Origin: Treponema sp.
GTDB taxonomy: Bacteria; Spirochaetota; Spirochaetia; Treponematales; Breznakiellaceae
Direction of reading: 5' to 3'
Length of the DNA: 12,994 bases
Assembly (NCBI GenBank): GCA_031255615.1
Contig: JAIRSD010000060.1
Location: 1-12,994, forward strand
Shown here: positions 1 to 7,560 of the stretch, one piece after another
How positions within the stretch are numbered: the stretch's first letter is position 1
How the letters are laid out: each line of letters begins with the position of its first letter
Notes under the pieces: model-generated
What the model saw: only the letters and a program-made list of their open reading frames with translations
Database searches by the model: none
What the model was told of the DNA's origin: nothing
Made by a program: the position numbers and the translations under genes

Positions 1-621
1 GCGGCCTACCGGAAGGGTGTGTTCGATAAAGTCTTTTTTCCGTTCTTTCTCTTTATCGCCGCTGTCCCCGCCTTTGGACTGGGTATTGTGCTGGTACATT
101 TTCTTGCTAATACTTTTCACCTGTTCCCCGCCCGGCTGGGCTATGCTTTTGACATACTTGTCAACTGGAAAAATCCCGCTTTTATCCTTTCGGTATTAAA
201 CCATTATCGCCTTCCCTTTTTAACGATGGTGCTGGTGGCTATCGGAGGCCAATCCCTGGGGATGCGGGAAATGTCGATTTACGAACTTAACGCCGACTAT
301 GTGAAGTACAGCCGGCTTTTGGGCATAAAAGACAACAAGATTGTGTGGTACGTGTTCCGCAACGCCATGCTTCCACAGATAACGGGGCTGGCCCTTTCCC
401 TGGGAACTATGGTGGGAGGCAACCTTATCGCGGAGATTGTTTTTAGCTATCCGGGCATTGGTACTACCATGCTCATGGCGATCCATTCGCAGGATTTTCC
501 ACTCATATCAGGCTGTACGATGATTGTTACTATCACAGTTCTGGCGGCTAATTTTCTGGTAGATGTTATCTGCGGGATCATCGATCCCCGGATCCGGCTT
601 ACCCAACAGGAGGAAGGCTAA
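1..621 (+). CDS. Peptide-family ABC transporter permease, OppB/DppB type (5' truncated)
   Basis: Inner-membrane permease of a peptide/opine/nickel-type ABC importer. The frame is open from base 1 with no start, so the N-terminal third is outside the window: 206 residues remain of a family usually a little over 300. Visible are hydrophobic membrane segments, the cytoplasmic EAA loop that docks on the ATPases (about residues 98-126, containing SRLLGIKDNK and FRNAMLPQ), the segment AEIVFSYPGIG (144-154) and the family's typical C-terminal DPRIRL (195-200). The next permease starts 1 nt after the stop, so the two are co-translated. Family is certain. Substrate is not: peptides are the default, but this family also carries oligosaccharides, nickel and opines. 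Confidence 0.93.
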   Translation, partial: AAYRKGVFDKVFFPFFLFIAAVPAFGLGIVLVHFLANTFHLFPARLGYAFDILVNWKNPAFILSVLNHYRLPFLTMVLVAIGGQSLGMREMSIYELNADYVKYSRLLGIKDNKIVWYVFRNAMLPQITGLALSLGTMVGGNLIAEIVFSYPGIGTTMLMAIHSQDFPLISGCTMIVTITVLAANFLVDVICGIIDPRIRLTQQEEG

Positions 622-622
622 G

Positions 623-1582
623 ATGCGGCACTTGTTCAAAATAATGTTTAAGTCGGGTAAATTCCGTTTTGGTTTTATCGTTCTTTCCTTGATCCTGTTG
701 CTGATGATCTTCTTCCCCATTTTTAACCGGACCGATCCTCTGGCTATGGATGGAGGACTCTTTGAACGGCCTAATTTCTTTGAATATATGCAGGGGCAAC
801 AGGGAGAAGCCGCAAGTCTTTCCAAGGAAGAACAGGCGGTAGCCGATGATATTATGGCCCAGTTCGGTCTTTCCGCGGCAGTAAAAGAGATTCCTAATAC
901 GCCGCACATTTTAGGAACCGATAATTTTGGACGGGATGTATTGGCGGAATTGGTGGCGGGAACCCGTACCAGCCTCATTATCGGCTTTATTGCCGGTACG
1001 ATTGCTACGATCATAGGTCTTGCGGTTGGCCTGGTGGCGGGTTATTCAGGCGGCATGACGGACAATATACTTTCCACAATTACTAATATATTCATCGTTA
1101 TTCCTTCTTTTGTGATCCTGGTTCTTATATCGGTGAGTATTAGTTCCCGGAATTTCTTAACCACCGCCTTTGTCATCGGCATTACATCCTGGCCCTGGAC
1201 TGCACGTTCCGTCCGGGCTCAGACTACGAGCCTGCGGAACCGGGACCATGTGAACCTTTCCAAGCTTTCCGGCCATTCCATGCCCCGGATTATTATCAAG
1301 GATATTTTGCCCTATCTGGGTTCCTATGTGATGATGGCATTTATCCTCCAGGTGGCCTCGGGGATCCTGTCGGAAGCCAGTCTTTCCATGCTGGGCCTGG
1401 GGCCCCAGAATGTGGCGAGCCTGGGGCTGATGATGAACTGGGCCATGACTTTTAGCGCTCTCCCTGCGGGGGCCTGGTGGGCCTTCCTTCCGGTAGTACT
1501 GATGATAGCCCTTATCACCTTTTCCCTTAACCTAATCAACTCCGGGCTGGATCAGATATTCAACCCCCAAATAAGGAACTAG
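623..1582 (+). CDS. Peptide-family ABC transporter permease, OppC/DppC type
   Basis: Second permease of the importer, 319 aa. I chose the ATG at 623 over an upstream in-frame ATG at 563 because AGGAGG (608-613) lies 9 nt before it and the upstream start would run 59 nt into the previous gene. There is one N-terminal membrane segment (about 17-33), a periplasmic loop, then the family motif [13 protein letters not shown] (95-107), further membrane segments, and the EAA loop (about 204-231, [15 protein letters not shown]...DILPYL). The loop between the first segment and the GTD motif is about 60 residues and rich in Gln, Glu and Ala, which looks long for this family. It partners the upstream permease as a heterodimeric channel. 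The ATPase gene follows after 4 nt. Confidence 0.93.
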   Translation: MRHLFKIMFKSGKFRFGFIVLSLILLLMIFFPIFNRTDPLAMDGGLFERPNFFEYMQGQQGEAASLSKEEQAVADDIMAQFGLSAAVKEIPNTPHILGTDNFGRDVLAELVAGTRTSLIIGFIAGTIATIIGLAVGLVAGYSGGMTDNILSTITNIFIVIPSFVILVLISVSISSRNFLTTAFVIGITSWPWTARSVRAQTTSLRNRDHVNLSKLSGHSMPRIIIKDILPYLGSYVMMAFILQVASGILSEASLSMLGLGPQNVASLGLMMNWAMTFSALPAGAWWAFLPVVLMIALITFSLNLINSGLDQIFNPQIRN

Positions 1583-1586
1583 AGCT

Positions 1587-2693
1587 ATGGTAATGCTGGA
1601 AGTAAAGAATTTGACTACCTACTACAAGACCCGGATGAACGAGCGGGTCTGTTCGGTTGATAACGTGTCCTTCTCCCTGGAGGACGGGAAGTCCCTGGGG
1701 ATTGCCGGGGAGTCCGGCTGCGGGAAATCCACCCTGGCCATGAGCGTGATGGGCTACTATTTTCCGCCCCTGTTTTACGAATCGGGCAGTATCGTTATCG
1801 ACGGCAAGGATATTACCGCCCTGAACCCCGACACCATCCGGCAGACCGTCCTGGGCACCGATATTGCCTATATCCCCCAGGCGGCCATGAACGCCCTGAA
1901 CCCCACCCGGAAGATCATACGTTTTGTCGAGGACGTGTTGAAGGCCCACAATTCCACCCTGTCCAAAAAAGAGATACGGGACCTGGTGGAGGAGCGTTTT
2001 AGTATCCTTAACCTGCCTCCCAAAGTGGTGGACCAGTACGCGGTGGAACTGTCCGGGGGCATGAAGCAGCGGACGGTCATCGCCATATCGACGATTTTGA
2101 ACCCCAAGGTGCTGATAGCCGACGAGCCTTCCTCGGCCCTGGACGTATCCTCCCAAAAGATCGTAATCAAGCTGCTCCACGATTTAATGGAGAAGGGTTT
2201 TGTCCGGTCCATGCTGTTTATCACCCATGAGCTGCCCCTGTTGTTCAACGTAACCGACGACATCATGGTCATGTACGCGGGGGAGATCGTGGAGCGGGGG
2301 AACGCCCGGGAGATGGTCTTTGATCCGTTGATGCCCTATTCCAAGGGACTGATGAACTCGATCATCGTGCCGGAGGAAGGGACGAGGGGCCATGTCCTCC
2401 AGGCCATACCGGGGGCGCCGCCGAATTTGAAGATTCGGCCCGAGGGCTGCCGTTTTTCGGAACGCTGCCAGTATGTGGGGCTCTGCGAGGCGAAGGGGCA
2501 CAAGGAGTCCATTGAGGACCAGGCTTCCGGTCCGGGGAGGGTCTACCGCTGCCTGTTGAAGGAAAAGCGGCTGCGGGAACTGTACCAGAAGCAGGAAGGG
2601 GACACCCAAAAGTTCCCCCTGATCTCCAATACCCTTGTGAATGATGAAATAGCCGCCGCGGGAACGGCTGTGAAAACGGAGGCAGGATCATGA
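1587..2693 (+). CDS. Peptide-family ABC transporter ATP-binding protein, OppD/DppD type
   Basis: First ATPase of the importer, 368 aa, cytoplasmic and docked on the permeases. Walker [10 protein letters not shown] (41-49), Q-loop Gln98, signature LSGGMKQR (155-162), Walker B VLIADE (175-180) with catalytic Glu180, and H-loop His214 are all intact. The C-terminal oligopeptide/dipeptide domain follows (about 235-330) with the conserved cysteines 288, 294, 300 and 322, a pattern linked in this family to an iron-sulfur cluster. Start ATG at 1587 has AAGGA at 1573-1577, 9 nt upstream; a second ATG at 1593 is too far from it. The tail after residue 330 is longer than usual and poorly conserved. Its TGA overlaps the next gene's ATG (ATGA), indicating translational coupling. 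Confidence 0.95.
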   Translation: MVMLEVKNLTTYYKTRMNERVCSVDNVSFSLEDGKSLGIAGESGCGKSTLAMSVMGYYFPPLFYESGSIVIDGKDITALNPDTIRQTVLGTDIAYIPQAAMNALNPTRKIIRFVEDVLKAHNSTLSKKEIRDLVEERFSILNLPPKVVDQYAVELSGGMKQRTVIAISTILNPKVLIADEPSSALDVSSQKIVIKLLHDLMEKGFVRSMLFITHELPLLFNVTDDIMVMYAGEIVERGNAREMVFDPLMPYSKGLMNSIIVPEEGTRGHVLQAIPGAPPNLKIRPEGCRFSERCQYVGLCEAKGHKESIEDQASGPGRVYRCLLKEKRLRELYQKQEGDTQKFPLISNTLVNDEIAAAGTAVKTEAGS

Positions 2694-3532
2694 GCGATGC
2701 CGGAAAAGACGACCGCAAGAAGAAGGTCGGCGATGTGTTTTTGAGCGCCAAGGGTCTGACCCGGGAGTTCGGGACGGGAAAGAGCAAGACCGTGGCGGTG
2801 GGCAATGTAGACTTCGCCTTCCGCCGGGGGGAGATCATTTCCATTGTCGGGGAGAGCGGGAGCGGCAAGACCACCCTGGCAAAGATGGTGCTGGGTCTCC
2901 TAAACCCCTCCGCCGGAGAAATAATTTTCGAGGGGAAGGTTCGGGACATATCCACCCAGGCCAAGCGGCGGCTCTACTGGCAGAATATCCAGGCCATATT
3001 CCAGGATCCCTTTTCCACCTATAACATCTTCAACAAGGTGGACGAGGTCTTGATGGACTGCATCCGTCTGCAAGGCGGGGGGAATTTAAGCAAAAAAGAA
3101 AAATTTGAAAAGATGCAGGATGCCTGCAAATTTGTCAACTTGAAGTTCGAGGAACTGTCCAACAAGTACCCCTTTGAACTTTCCGGCGGCCAGATGCAGC
3201 GGCTGATGATCGCCCGGATATTCATGTTGAAGCCCAAATTGCTTATCGCCGACGAGCCCACCTCGATGATAGACGCCTGTTCCCGGGCTACGATCCTGGA
3301 TATGCTGTTGAAGCTCCGGGACGAGGTTGACATGACCATCGTGTTCATCACCCACGACATCGGGCTGGCCTATTACATATCCGATACGGTGTACATCATG
3401 GAGCATGGCGTCATCGTGGAGCAGGGGACGGCGGACGAAGCCATACTCCACCCCACGTCGGATTATACCAAACGGCTCTTGGGGGACGTGCCCAAGATTT
3501 ACGAGCCCTGGGACTTTACCAAGGCGAGCTGA
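2690..3532 (+). CDS. Peptide-family ABC transporter ATP-binding protein, OppF/DppF type
   Basis: Second ATPase, 280 aa, forming the nucleotide-binding heterodimer with the upstream ATPase. Walker [10 protein letters not shown] (54-62), Q-loop Gln105, signature LSGGQMQR (164-171), Walker B LLIADE (184-189) and H-loop His222 are intact. The D-loop reads SMID (192-195) where SALD is usual. Unlike its partner it stops soon after the ABC core and lacks the cysteine-bearing C-terminal domain, so it is shorter than typical OppF (about 320-330 aa). The start overlaps the previous stop by 4 nt and GGAGG (2678-2682) sits 7 nt upstream. It is the last gene of the operon, followed by a terminator cluster at 3602-3688. 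Confidence 0.94.
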   Translation: MSDAGKDDRKKKVGDVFLSAKGLTREFGTGKSKTVAVGNVDFAFRRGEIISIVGESGSGKTTLAKMVLGLLNPSAGEIIFEGKVRDISTQAKRRLYWQNIQAIFQDPFSTYNIFNKVDEVLMDCIRLQGGGNLSKKEKFEKMQDACKFVNLKFEELSNKYPFELSGGQMQRLMIARIFMLKPKLLIADEPTSMIDACSRATILDMLLKLRDEVDMTIVFITHDIGLAYYISDTVYIMEHGVIVEQGTADEAILHPTSDYTKRLLGDVPKIYEPWDFTKAS

Positions 3533-3601
3533 ATTACCGGAGACCGGGGAAAGAATCCGGCTGTACCAGCCCGGACGCCCTTTCCCCGGCCTTGTGTATT
3601 G

Positions 3602-3638
3602 GACTTGTTCAATAACCCGGTTGGTTATTGAACAAGTC
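3602..3638. repeat. Perfect 16-bp inverted repeat downstream of the ABC operon
   Basis: Arms GACTTGTTCAATAACC (3602-3617) and GGTTATTGAACAAGTC (3623-3638) pair perfectly around a 5-nt loop. It lies 70 nt after the last ATPase stop and just before a second hairpin with a T-tract. It could be a transcription barrier, an mRNA 3'-end stabiliser or one member of a dispersed repeat family. The left arm with four upstream bases (3597-3613) recurs exactly at 12541-12557. Confidence 0.85.
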
Positions 3639-3643
3639 TTGCG

Positions 3644-3688
3644 AAAAACATGGATTTCCTGAGGAAACCCATGTTTTTCTTCTTTTTT
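3644..3688 (+). terminator. Rho-independent terminator of the ABC transporter operon
   Basis: Arms 3644-3659 and 3663-3678 form 15 base pairs with one A/C mismatch around a TGA loop. The right arm ends in TTTTT and runs into CTTCTTTTTT (3679-3688), a good U-tract. The left arm begins with AAAAA, so the hairpin could also work in the opposite direction. Position 112 nt after the operon's last stop fits termination of the importer transcript. Confidence 0.8.
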
Positions 3689-3696
3689 AAGCGGTT

Positions 3697-3726
3697 GTTG
3701 TTCAGAAACTGAAGTTTCTGAACAAC
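3697..3726. repeat. Third palindrome of the 3602-3726 cluster
   Basis: GTTGTTCAGAAAC (3697-3709) pairs perfectly with GTTTCTGAACAAC (3714-3726) around a 4-nt TGAA loop. No T-tract follows, so it is not a classical terminator. It shares the core GTTCA with the first palindrome. The remaining DNA to the next gene (3727-3920) has a short GGCCCCGAAGGGGC hairpin near 3810 and three GATCCCG words, but no gene or clear promoter that I can support. Confidence 0.75.
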
Positions 3727-3920
3727 TCTATTATGTAAAAACCAGGCCCTTCGTATTCCGATCCCGTGAAGCGAAATTTCCAGATCCCGGTTAATGGAGA
3801 TCCCGGCCCCGAAGGGGCGAAACATCGTGTAAGCGCCGCGCCATTTACGCGGTTCGCGCCGCGGGAAAATTCCAACGCGCAATCTGATTCATATACGAGG
3901 CCGCTGGCAAGGGGGAAACA

Positions 3921-4412
3921 ATGGAATTCAAAGAGATAAAGGATGATGCGGGGTTTGGGCCGCTGCTTGATTTAATACAAGAGATTTGGCCCGAGGTGTT
4001 TGTACCGCTTATCGGCAGGGAGCAGGTCGATTATATGCTTATCCATTATCAGGGGAGGGACGCCATTGCCGGGGAAATAGAGCGGGGGGTTCGCTATTTC
4101 CTGGTTGAACATGACGGCGGTTATATAGGCTATTTCGCGTATTCACTGGAGGACGACGGGTTGTTTATCAGCAAGGCATATCTGAAAAAATCCTGCCGTA
4201 AATTGGGGCTTTCCTCAAATATATTTGGCTATCTTGAAGATATTGCCCGGAAAAACCGGAAGAAAAAACTGTTTTTGCATGTAAACCGCTTTAACAAAAA
4301 CGCGGTGGAAGTGTATTTACATCGCGGTTTTGACATAACAAAAACGGTTGATGAACCGCTGGGCGAAAAATTTTTTCTAAACGATTATTGGATGGAAAAG
4401 CGGCTGCCATAG
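3921..4412 (+). CDS. GNAT family N-acetyltransferase
   Basis: A 163-aa single-domain GCN5-related N-acetyltransferase, a cytoplasmic enzyme that moves an acetyl group from acetyl-CoA to an amine. The fold is visible as a beta-strand pair with a tight turn (about 58-75, FLVEHDGGYIGYFAYS), the acetyl-CoA pyrophosphate region (83-106, SKAYLKKSCRKLGLSSNIF) and the C-terminal motif LFLHVNRFNKNAVEVYLHRGFDI (117-139, Asn124 and Tyr132 typical), ending in DYWMEKRL. The usual R/Q-x-x-G-x-G/A loop appears as CRKLGLS, somewhat divergent. Start ATG is supported by AAGGGGG (3909-3915). It stands alone between intergenic gaps. By eye it is AT-richer than its neighbours. Substrate cannot be inferred. Confidence 0.88.
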   Translation: MEFKEIKDDAGFGPLLDLIQEIWPEVFVPLIGREQVDYMLIHYQGRDAIAGEIERGVRYFLVEHDGGYIGYFAYSLEDDGLFISKAYLKKSCRKLGLSSNIFGYLEDIARKNRKKKLFLHVNRFNKNAVEVYLHRGFDITKTVDEPLGEKFFLNDYWMEKRLP

Positions 4413-4540
4413 ATTCGCCCGGCTTCGCTTGCCCTGCCATTCTTAGCCGTTTCAGGCGGCGCCTTCCAGATCGATCCCGGCGATCTTCCCCATTGAGGAC
4501 GCCGTTCCCTCGGTCCTGCCAAAAACTGTGGGGAACAGGG
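4413..4540. other. Intergenic DNA, no gene, minor inverted repeats
   Basis: Between the acetyltransferase stop and the modular repeat I see only small inverted repeats: AGATCG (4468-4473) with CGATCT (4481-4486), and GTTCCC (4504-4509) with GGGAAC (4531-4536). Neither has a T-tract, so termination is not clear. Open frames here have no codon structure or recognisable product. Confidence 0.5.
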
Positions 4541-4659
4541 AAGGCGAAAACCGTGCCGGCACGGTTTTCGTCCGCGCAAGGGATAGGAGCGGAATAAAAA
4601 CCCGCAGGGTTTTTATTAGAGCGGATAGCCCGGTCCCCGCCGCAGGCGGGGATGCGCCC
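4541..4659 (+). repeat. Modular palindromic repeat, copy 1
   Basis: Order of parts: a 26-bp perfect palindrome (4545-4570, starting CGAAAACCGTGCC); constant box 1, CCGCGCAAGGGATAGGAG (4572-4589); an 11-bp-arm hairpin, AATAAAAACCC/GGGTTTTTATT (4593-4617, loop GCA); constant box 2, CGGATAGCCCGGTCCCCGCC (4622-4641), whose end forms a hairpin with GGCGGGG; and the tail GGCGGGGATGCGCCC (4645-4659). Both boxes contain GGATAG. A second copy with identical boxes and different but still pairing stems lies at 10228-10382. The strand given is the one on which the boxes are written; it is not known to be transcribed. Confidence 0.85.
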
Positions 4660-4682
4660 AACCTGCCCTCGATATGGGACAT

Positions 4683-4698
4683 GTTCTCAACTGAGAAC
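4683..4698. promoter_or_regulatory. Operator-like inverted repeat upstream of the Na/Pi cotransporter
   Basis: GTTCTCA (4683-4689) and TGAGAAC (4692-4698) form a perfect two-fold site with a 2-bp centre, 57 bp before the start codon. An AT-rich TATGTATATAG (4713-4723), possibly a -10 region, follows within one to two helical turns. No convincing -35 box was found. The size and symmetry fit a dimeric regulator site, but a short RNA hairpin is equally possible. Confidence 0.45.
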
Positions 4699-4755
4699 CG
4701 CTCCCTCTCAGCTATGTATATAGTTTTTTCATCCCAAATGGGGTAGGGTATCGGC

Positions 4756-6438
4756 ATGATTACGGCTGTCATGATTCTGTTCCGGATAGTCGGCGGACTT
4801 TGCCTGTTCCTTTACGGGATGAAGGTGATGAGCGACGGCATCCAGCACGCCGCGGGGGACCGGCTGCAGCGTTTCCTTAATCTGATGACCAAAAACCGTT
4901 TTGTGGGGATCTTTACGGGGATGGCGGTAACCGCCCTGGTCCAGTCTTCCTCGGCGGTATCGGTCATGGTGGTAACCTTTGTAAACGCCGGGCTCCTCTC
5001 CCTGACCCAATCTATCGGGGTAATCATGGGCGCCAACATCGGCACCACTACTACCGCCTGGCTCGTGTCCCTGGTGGGCTTTGAGATTGATATATCCGCC
5101 CTCGCCCTGCCGGCGGTGGGGATTGGTTTTTTTATGCAGGTCCTCAAGTGGAATCACCAGGATCTGGGGGAAGTCTTCATGGGCTTCGGGTTCATCTTCC
5201 TGGGCCTCCGCTTCCTTACCGATGCCATGCCCTCCCTGAACGAGGACCATCTGGAGTTTATCCGCCAGTTCTCCAATCTGGGTTTCCTGTCGATTCTTAT
5301 CGGTCTGGGGGTGGGAACCTTCGCCACCCTGCTGATGCACTCCTCCGCCGCCACCATCACCCTGACCATCGCCATGGCGATGAACGGCATGGTCAGCTTT
5401 GAGACCGCCGCCGCCATGATCCTGGGGGCCAATATCGGGACCACCATTGACGCTATCATGGCCGCCATCGGCGCCAGGACCGCCGCCCGGCGCACCGCCC
5501 TGGTCCATGTGCTGTTCAATGTGGTGGGCAGCGTGGTCGCGGTGATTTTTATCCGGCCCCTGATAAGCCTGGTGGGTTTCCTTGCCCCCGGCGTTCCGGA
5601 GGGGGGGAATGTCGCCACCCACCTGGCCATGTTCCACACGATTTTTAACATCATGGGAACCCTCATATTCCTGCCCTTCATTAGCCAGTTTGCCGCCGTG
5701 GTCAGCTTCCTGATCAAGGACCGGGATGAGGTTCCGGTGGACAAAACAATCTACCATCTGCAATACGTGTCCGGCACCCTGCAAAATACCCCGGAGCTTA
5801 ACATTATCCGGGCGGAAAAGGAGATTCGGGACATGGCGGGGCTGGCGTCCTCCATGTTTGCCCATATCAGCGCCTTCCTGCAAAACCTCCCGAACACCAA
5901 AAACAAGGATCAGGCGGTGGACGCGCTGGTAGAAGAAATGGGGAACAAGGAGGAGTTTGCCGATGAAATGCGGGTAGAACTGACCCGTTTCCTCATCGAA
6001 TGCCGCCGGCCCCAGCTAAGCGGCCAGTCGGAACGGAAAATATACCAGCTCCTTCGGATCATTTCCGATCTGGAGGACATGACCGACGATTGCTACAGCG
6101 CGGCGCTGCTATTGGAGCGGAGCATCAAGAAGAAGCTCTACTTTAAAGACAGGGAAATGGAAGCCCTGGCCCCCTATACCCGGATGGTGGAAGATTTTCT
6201 TGCCTTTGTCCGGGAGCAACTGGGGCGCACGATCACGGAGGAACAGGAGTCCTACGCGGCGGATCTGGAAAACAGCATTGATAAATCCCGGAATAAACTG
6301 CGGAAAATGGGCCGCAAACGGATCGAATCCGGGGCCGACGTAAAGGCGGAACTCCTTTTTATCGACATAGTCCGCCGCATAGAAAAGGTGGGGGACTACT
6401 GCTACAATATCGCCGGGGCCCTGAAACAGGGCCGCTGA
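4756..6438 (+). CDS. Na+/phosphate cotransporter family protein with C-terminal PhoU-like domain
   Basis: A 560-aa inner-membrane protein of the Na/Pi cotransporter II-related family. The N-terminal 320 residues hold two inverted-repeat halves with about eight hydrophobic stretches. Half one carries QSSSA (63-67) and MGANIGTT (91-98); half two carries MHSSA (194-198) and LGANIGTT (223-230). In this family the QSSS motifs line the Na+/phosphate site; here the second Gln is His. Residues about 345-560 are helical, charged and PhoU-like, matching the two-domain bacterial proteins of about 550 aa. Start ATG follows a weak GGGTAGGG. The gene stands alone, with an operator-like repeat upstream, and is convergent with ricT downstream. 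It probably moves phosphate, import or export unresolved. Confidence 0.92.
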   Translation: MITAVMILFRIVGGLCLFLYGMKVMSDGIQHAAGDRLQRFLNLMTKNRFVGIFTGMAVTALVQSSSAVSVMVVTFVNAGLLSLTQSIGVIMGANIGTTTTAWLVSLVGFEIDISALALPAVGIGFFMQVLKWNHQDLGEVFMGFGFIFLGLRFLTDAMPSLNEDHLEFIRQFSNLGFLSILIGLGVGTFATLLMHSSAATITLTIAMAMNGMVSFETAAAMILGANIGTTIDAIMAAIGARTAARRTALVHVLFNVVGSVVAVIFIRPLISLVGFLAPGVPEGGNVATHLAMFHTIFNIMGTLIFLPFISQFAAVVSFLIKDRDEVPVDKTIYHLQYVSGTLQNTPELNIIRAEKEIRDMAGLASSMFAHISAFLQNLPNTKNKDQAVDALVEEMGNKEEFADEMRVELTRFLIECRRPQLSGQSERKIYQLLRIISDLEDMTDDCYSAALLLERSIKKKLYFKDREMEALAPYTRMVEDFLAFVREQLGRTITEEQESYAADLENSIDKSRNKLRKMGRKRIESGADVKAELLFIDIVRRIEKVGDYCYNIAGALKQGR

Positions 6439-6524
6439 TTCCCCAATACGGGCGATCCGCGCCCTTTTCGCGGTCTGCGGCGGCGGCAGCCAGACCCCGA
6501 CACTCACGCCGGGACAGCCGGGTT

Positions 6525-6538
6525 TTTCACATGTGAAA
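6525..6538. repeat. 14-bp perfect palindrome between convergent genes
   Basis: TTTCACATGTGAAA lies 86 bp after the cotransporter stop and 25 bp before the ricT stop on the other strand. It has no spacer, so the hairpin would be weak as a terminator; a protein site is possible. The rest of the 125-bp gap has only a short CCGCG/CGCGG hairpin near 6457 and no strong intrinsic terminator for either gene. Confidence 0.45.
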
Positions 6539-6563
6539 CTGTAGGTCTGTGCGGGGAAACAAG

Positions 6564-7559
6564 CTATCGGGGGGGCGGTCCGGGCGCTTTTGCCGAGGGG
6601 CTCGAAAGCTGCCAGCGGCCTTCGATTTTTTCAAAGGCCGCGAGGGGGAAATCAAGCACCCTGCCGTCGTCGCCGGAAAGTTTAAGCCGCCCCAGAATCA
6701 TGTTTGTTTCCACCACCTTCCATTGGGTCCCGTCGTAACTGAGCCGGGCCCCTTCCGGGGGGATCTGCCGCCGCTGTTCGTTGTAGAAATTATGCTCATA
6801 GGCGAGACAGCAGAGAAGCCGGCCGCAGGGGCCGGAAATTTTCATGGAATTTAAGGACATATTCTGGTCCTTGGCCATTTTAATGGATACGGGTTTAAGT
6901 TTGCCCGCCGCCACATAGCAGCAGTAGCAACGGCCGCAGACTCCCAGGCCTCCCACCACCTGGGCCTCATCCCGTACCCCTATCTGGTGCATCTGTATCC
7001 TGATTTTAAAGATGCCCACCAAGTCCTTGACCAGTTCCCGAAAGTCCACCCGGCTTTCCGCGGTGTAGAAGAACCATATCTTGGATTCCCCCACCATGCT
7101 GTGCACCAGCACCAATTTCATTTCCAGTCTGCGTTCGTCTATTTTTTCCCGGCAAATTCGGAAGGCCTCTTTTTCCTGATCCCGGTTGCCGCGTTCCTTG
7201 TCCAGTTCTTCCTGGACGGCGGGCCGTTCAATCCAGGGAATCGAAACAGTCTTGTTCGGTCCCCCCTGGGCGCAATGGCACCGCATGGGGCCGGAAACCT
7301 GGGCCAGATCCCTGCCGTAGGGGGTAACGACCATAACCTTGTCGCCGGGATTCAGGGGATCGCCCCGGTAGCCGGCTATGAATCGCTCGTTGGCGTAATC
7401 CAGCCAGAGCCGGTAGAGGGGAGTATCCGGGGCGACGGGTTCGGACTGGGCCGCGGAATCCCCCAGGTCCCCGGATATAAGATCGTCTTCCGGCGCGTCC
7501 TCCAGGGAAGAAATGTCTTCTTCGCGGTCTTCATATTCAAAATTATCTTGGTCGCTCAT
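6564..7559 (-). CDS. ricT: PSP1 domain protein, RicT/YaaT family
   Basis: 331 aa, cytoplasmic. The PSP1/RicT core spans about residues 150-265 with the hallmark QIGVRDEAQVVGGLGVCGRCYCC (192-214) and KISGPCGRLLCCL (240-252). Cysteines at 94, 96, 208, 211, 213, 214, 245, 250 and 251 fit the cluster-binding set. In Bacillus, RicT joins RicA and RicF in an Fe-S complex that works with RNase Y in mRNA processing and affects competence, sporulation and biofilm; that role here is by homology. It is longer than Bacillus YaaT (about 275 aa) because of an acidic, probably disordered N-terminus (1-45), a charged helical insert (about 112-146) and a Pro-rich tail. Its ATG follows the yaaR stop by 1 nt with no clear Shine-Dalgarno, so coupling is likely. 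Last gene of the operon. Confidence 0.92.
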   Translation of the reverse strand: MSDQDNFEYEDREEDISSLEDAPEDDLISGDLGDSAAQSEPVAPDTPLYRLWLDYANERFIAGYRGDPLNPGDKVMVVTPYGRDLAQVSGPMRCHCAQGGPNKTVSIPWIERPAVQEELDKERGNRDQEKEAFRICREKIDERRLEMKLVLVHSMVGESKIWFFYTAESRVDFRELVKDLVGIFKIRIQMHQIGVRDEAQVVGGLGVCGRCYCCYVAAGKLKPVSIKMAKDQNMSLNSMKISGPCGRLLCCLAYEHNFYNEQRRQIPPEGARLSYDGTQWKVVETNMILGRLKLSGDDGRVLDFPLAAFEKIEGRWQLSSPSAKAPGPPPR

Positions 7560-7560
7560 C

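Noticed and set aside
563..622. Upstream ATG at 563 as start of the second permease
   Set aside because: It would overlap the preceding permease by 59 nt and has no ribosome site, whereas ATG 623 has AGGAGG at the right distance.
3625..3882. An 85-codon minus-strand frame across the palindrome cluster
   Set aside because: Its C-terminal part is translated palindrome and terminator sequence; no family and no promoter.
4729..5883. A 384-codon open frame on the minus strand opposite the Na/Pi cotransporter
   Set aside because: The translation is His/Gly/Gln-rich and low-complexity, typical of an antisense shadow; the plus-strand product is clearly a transporter.
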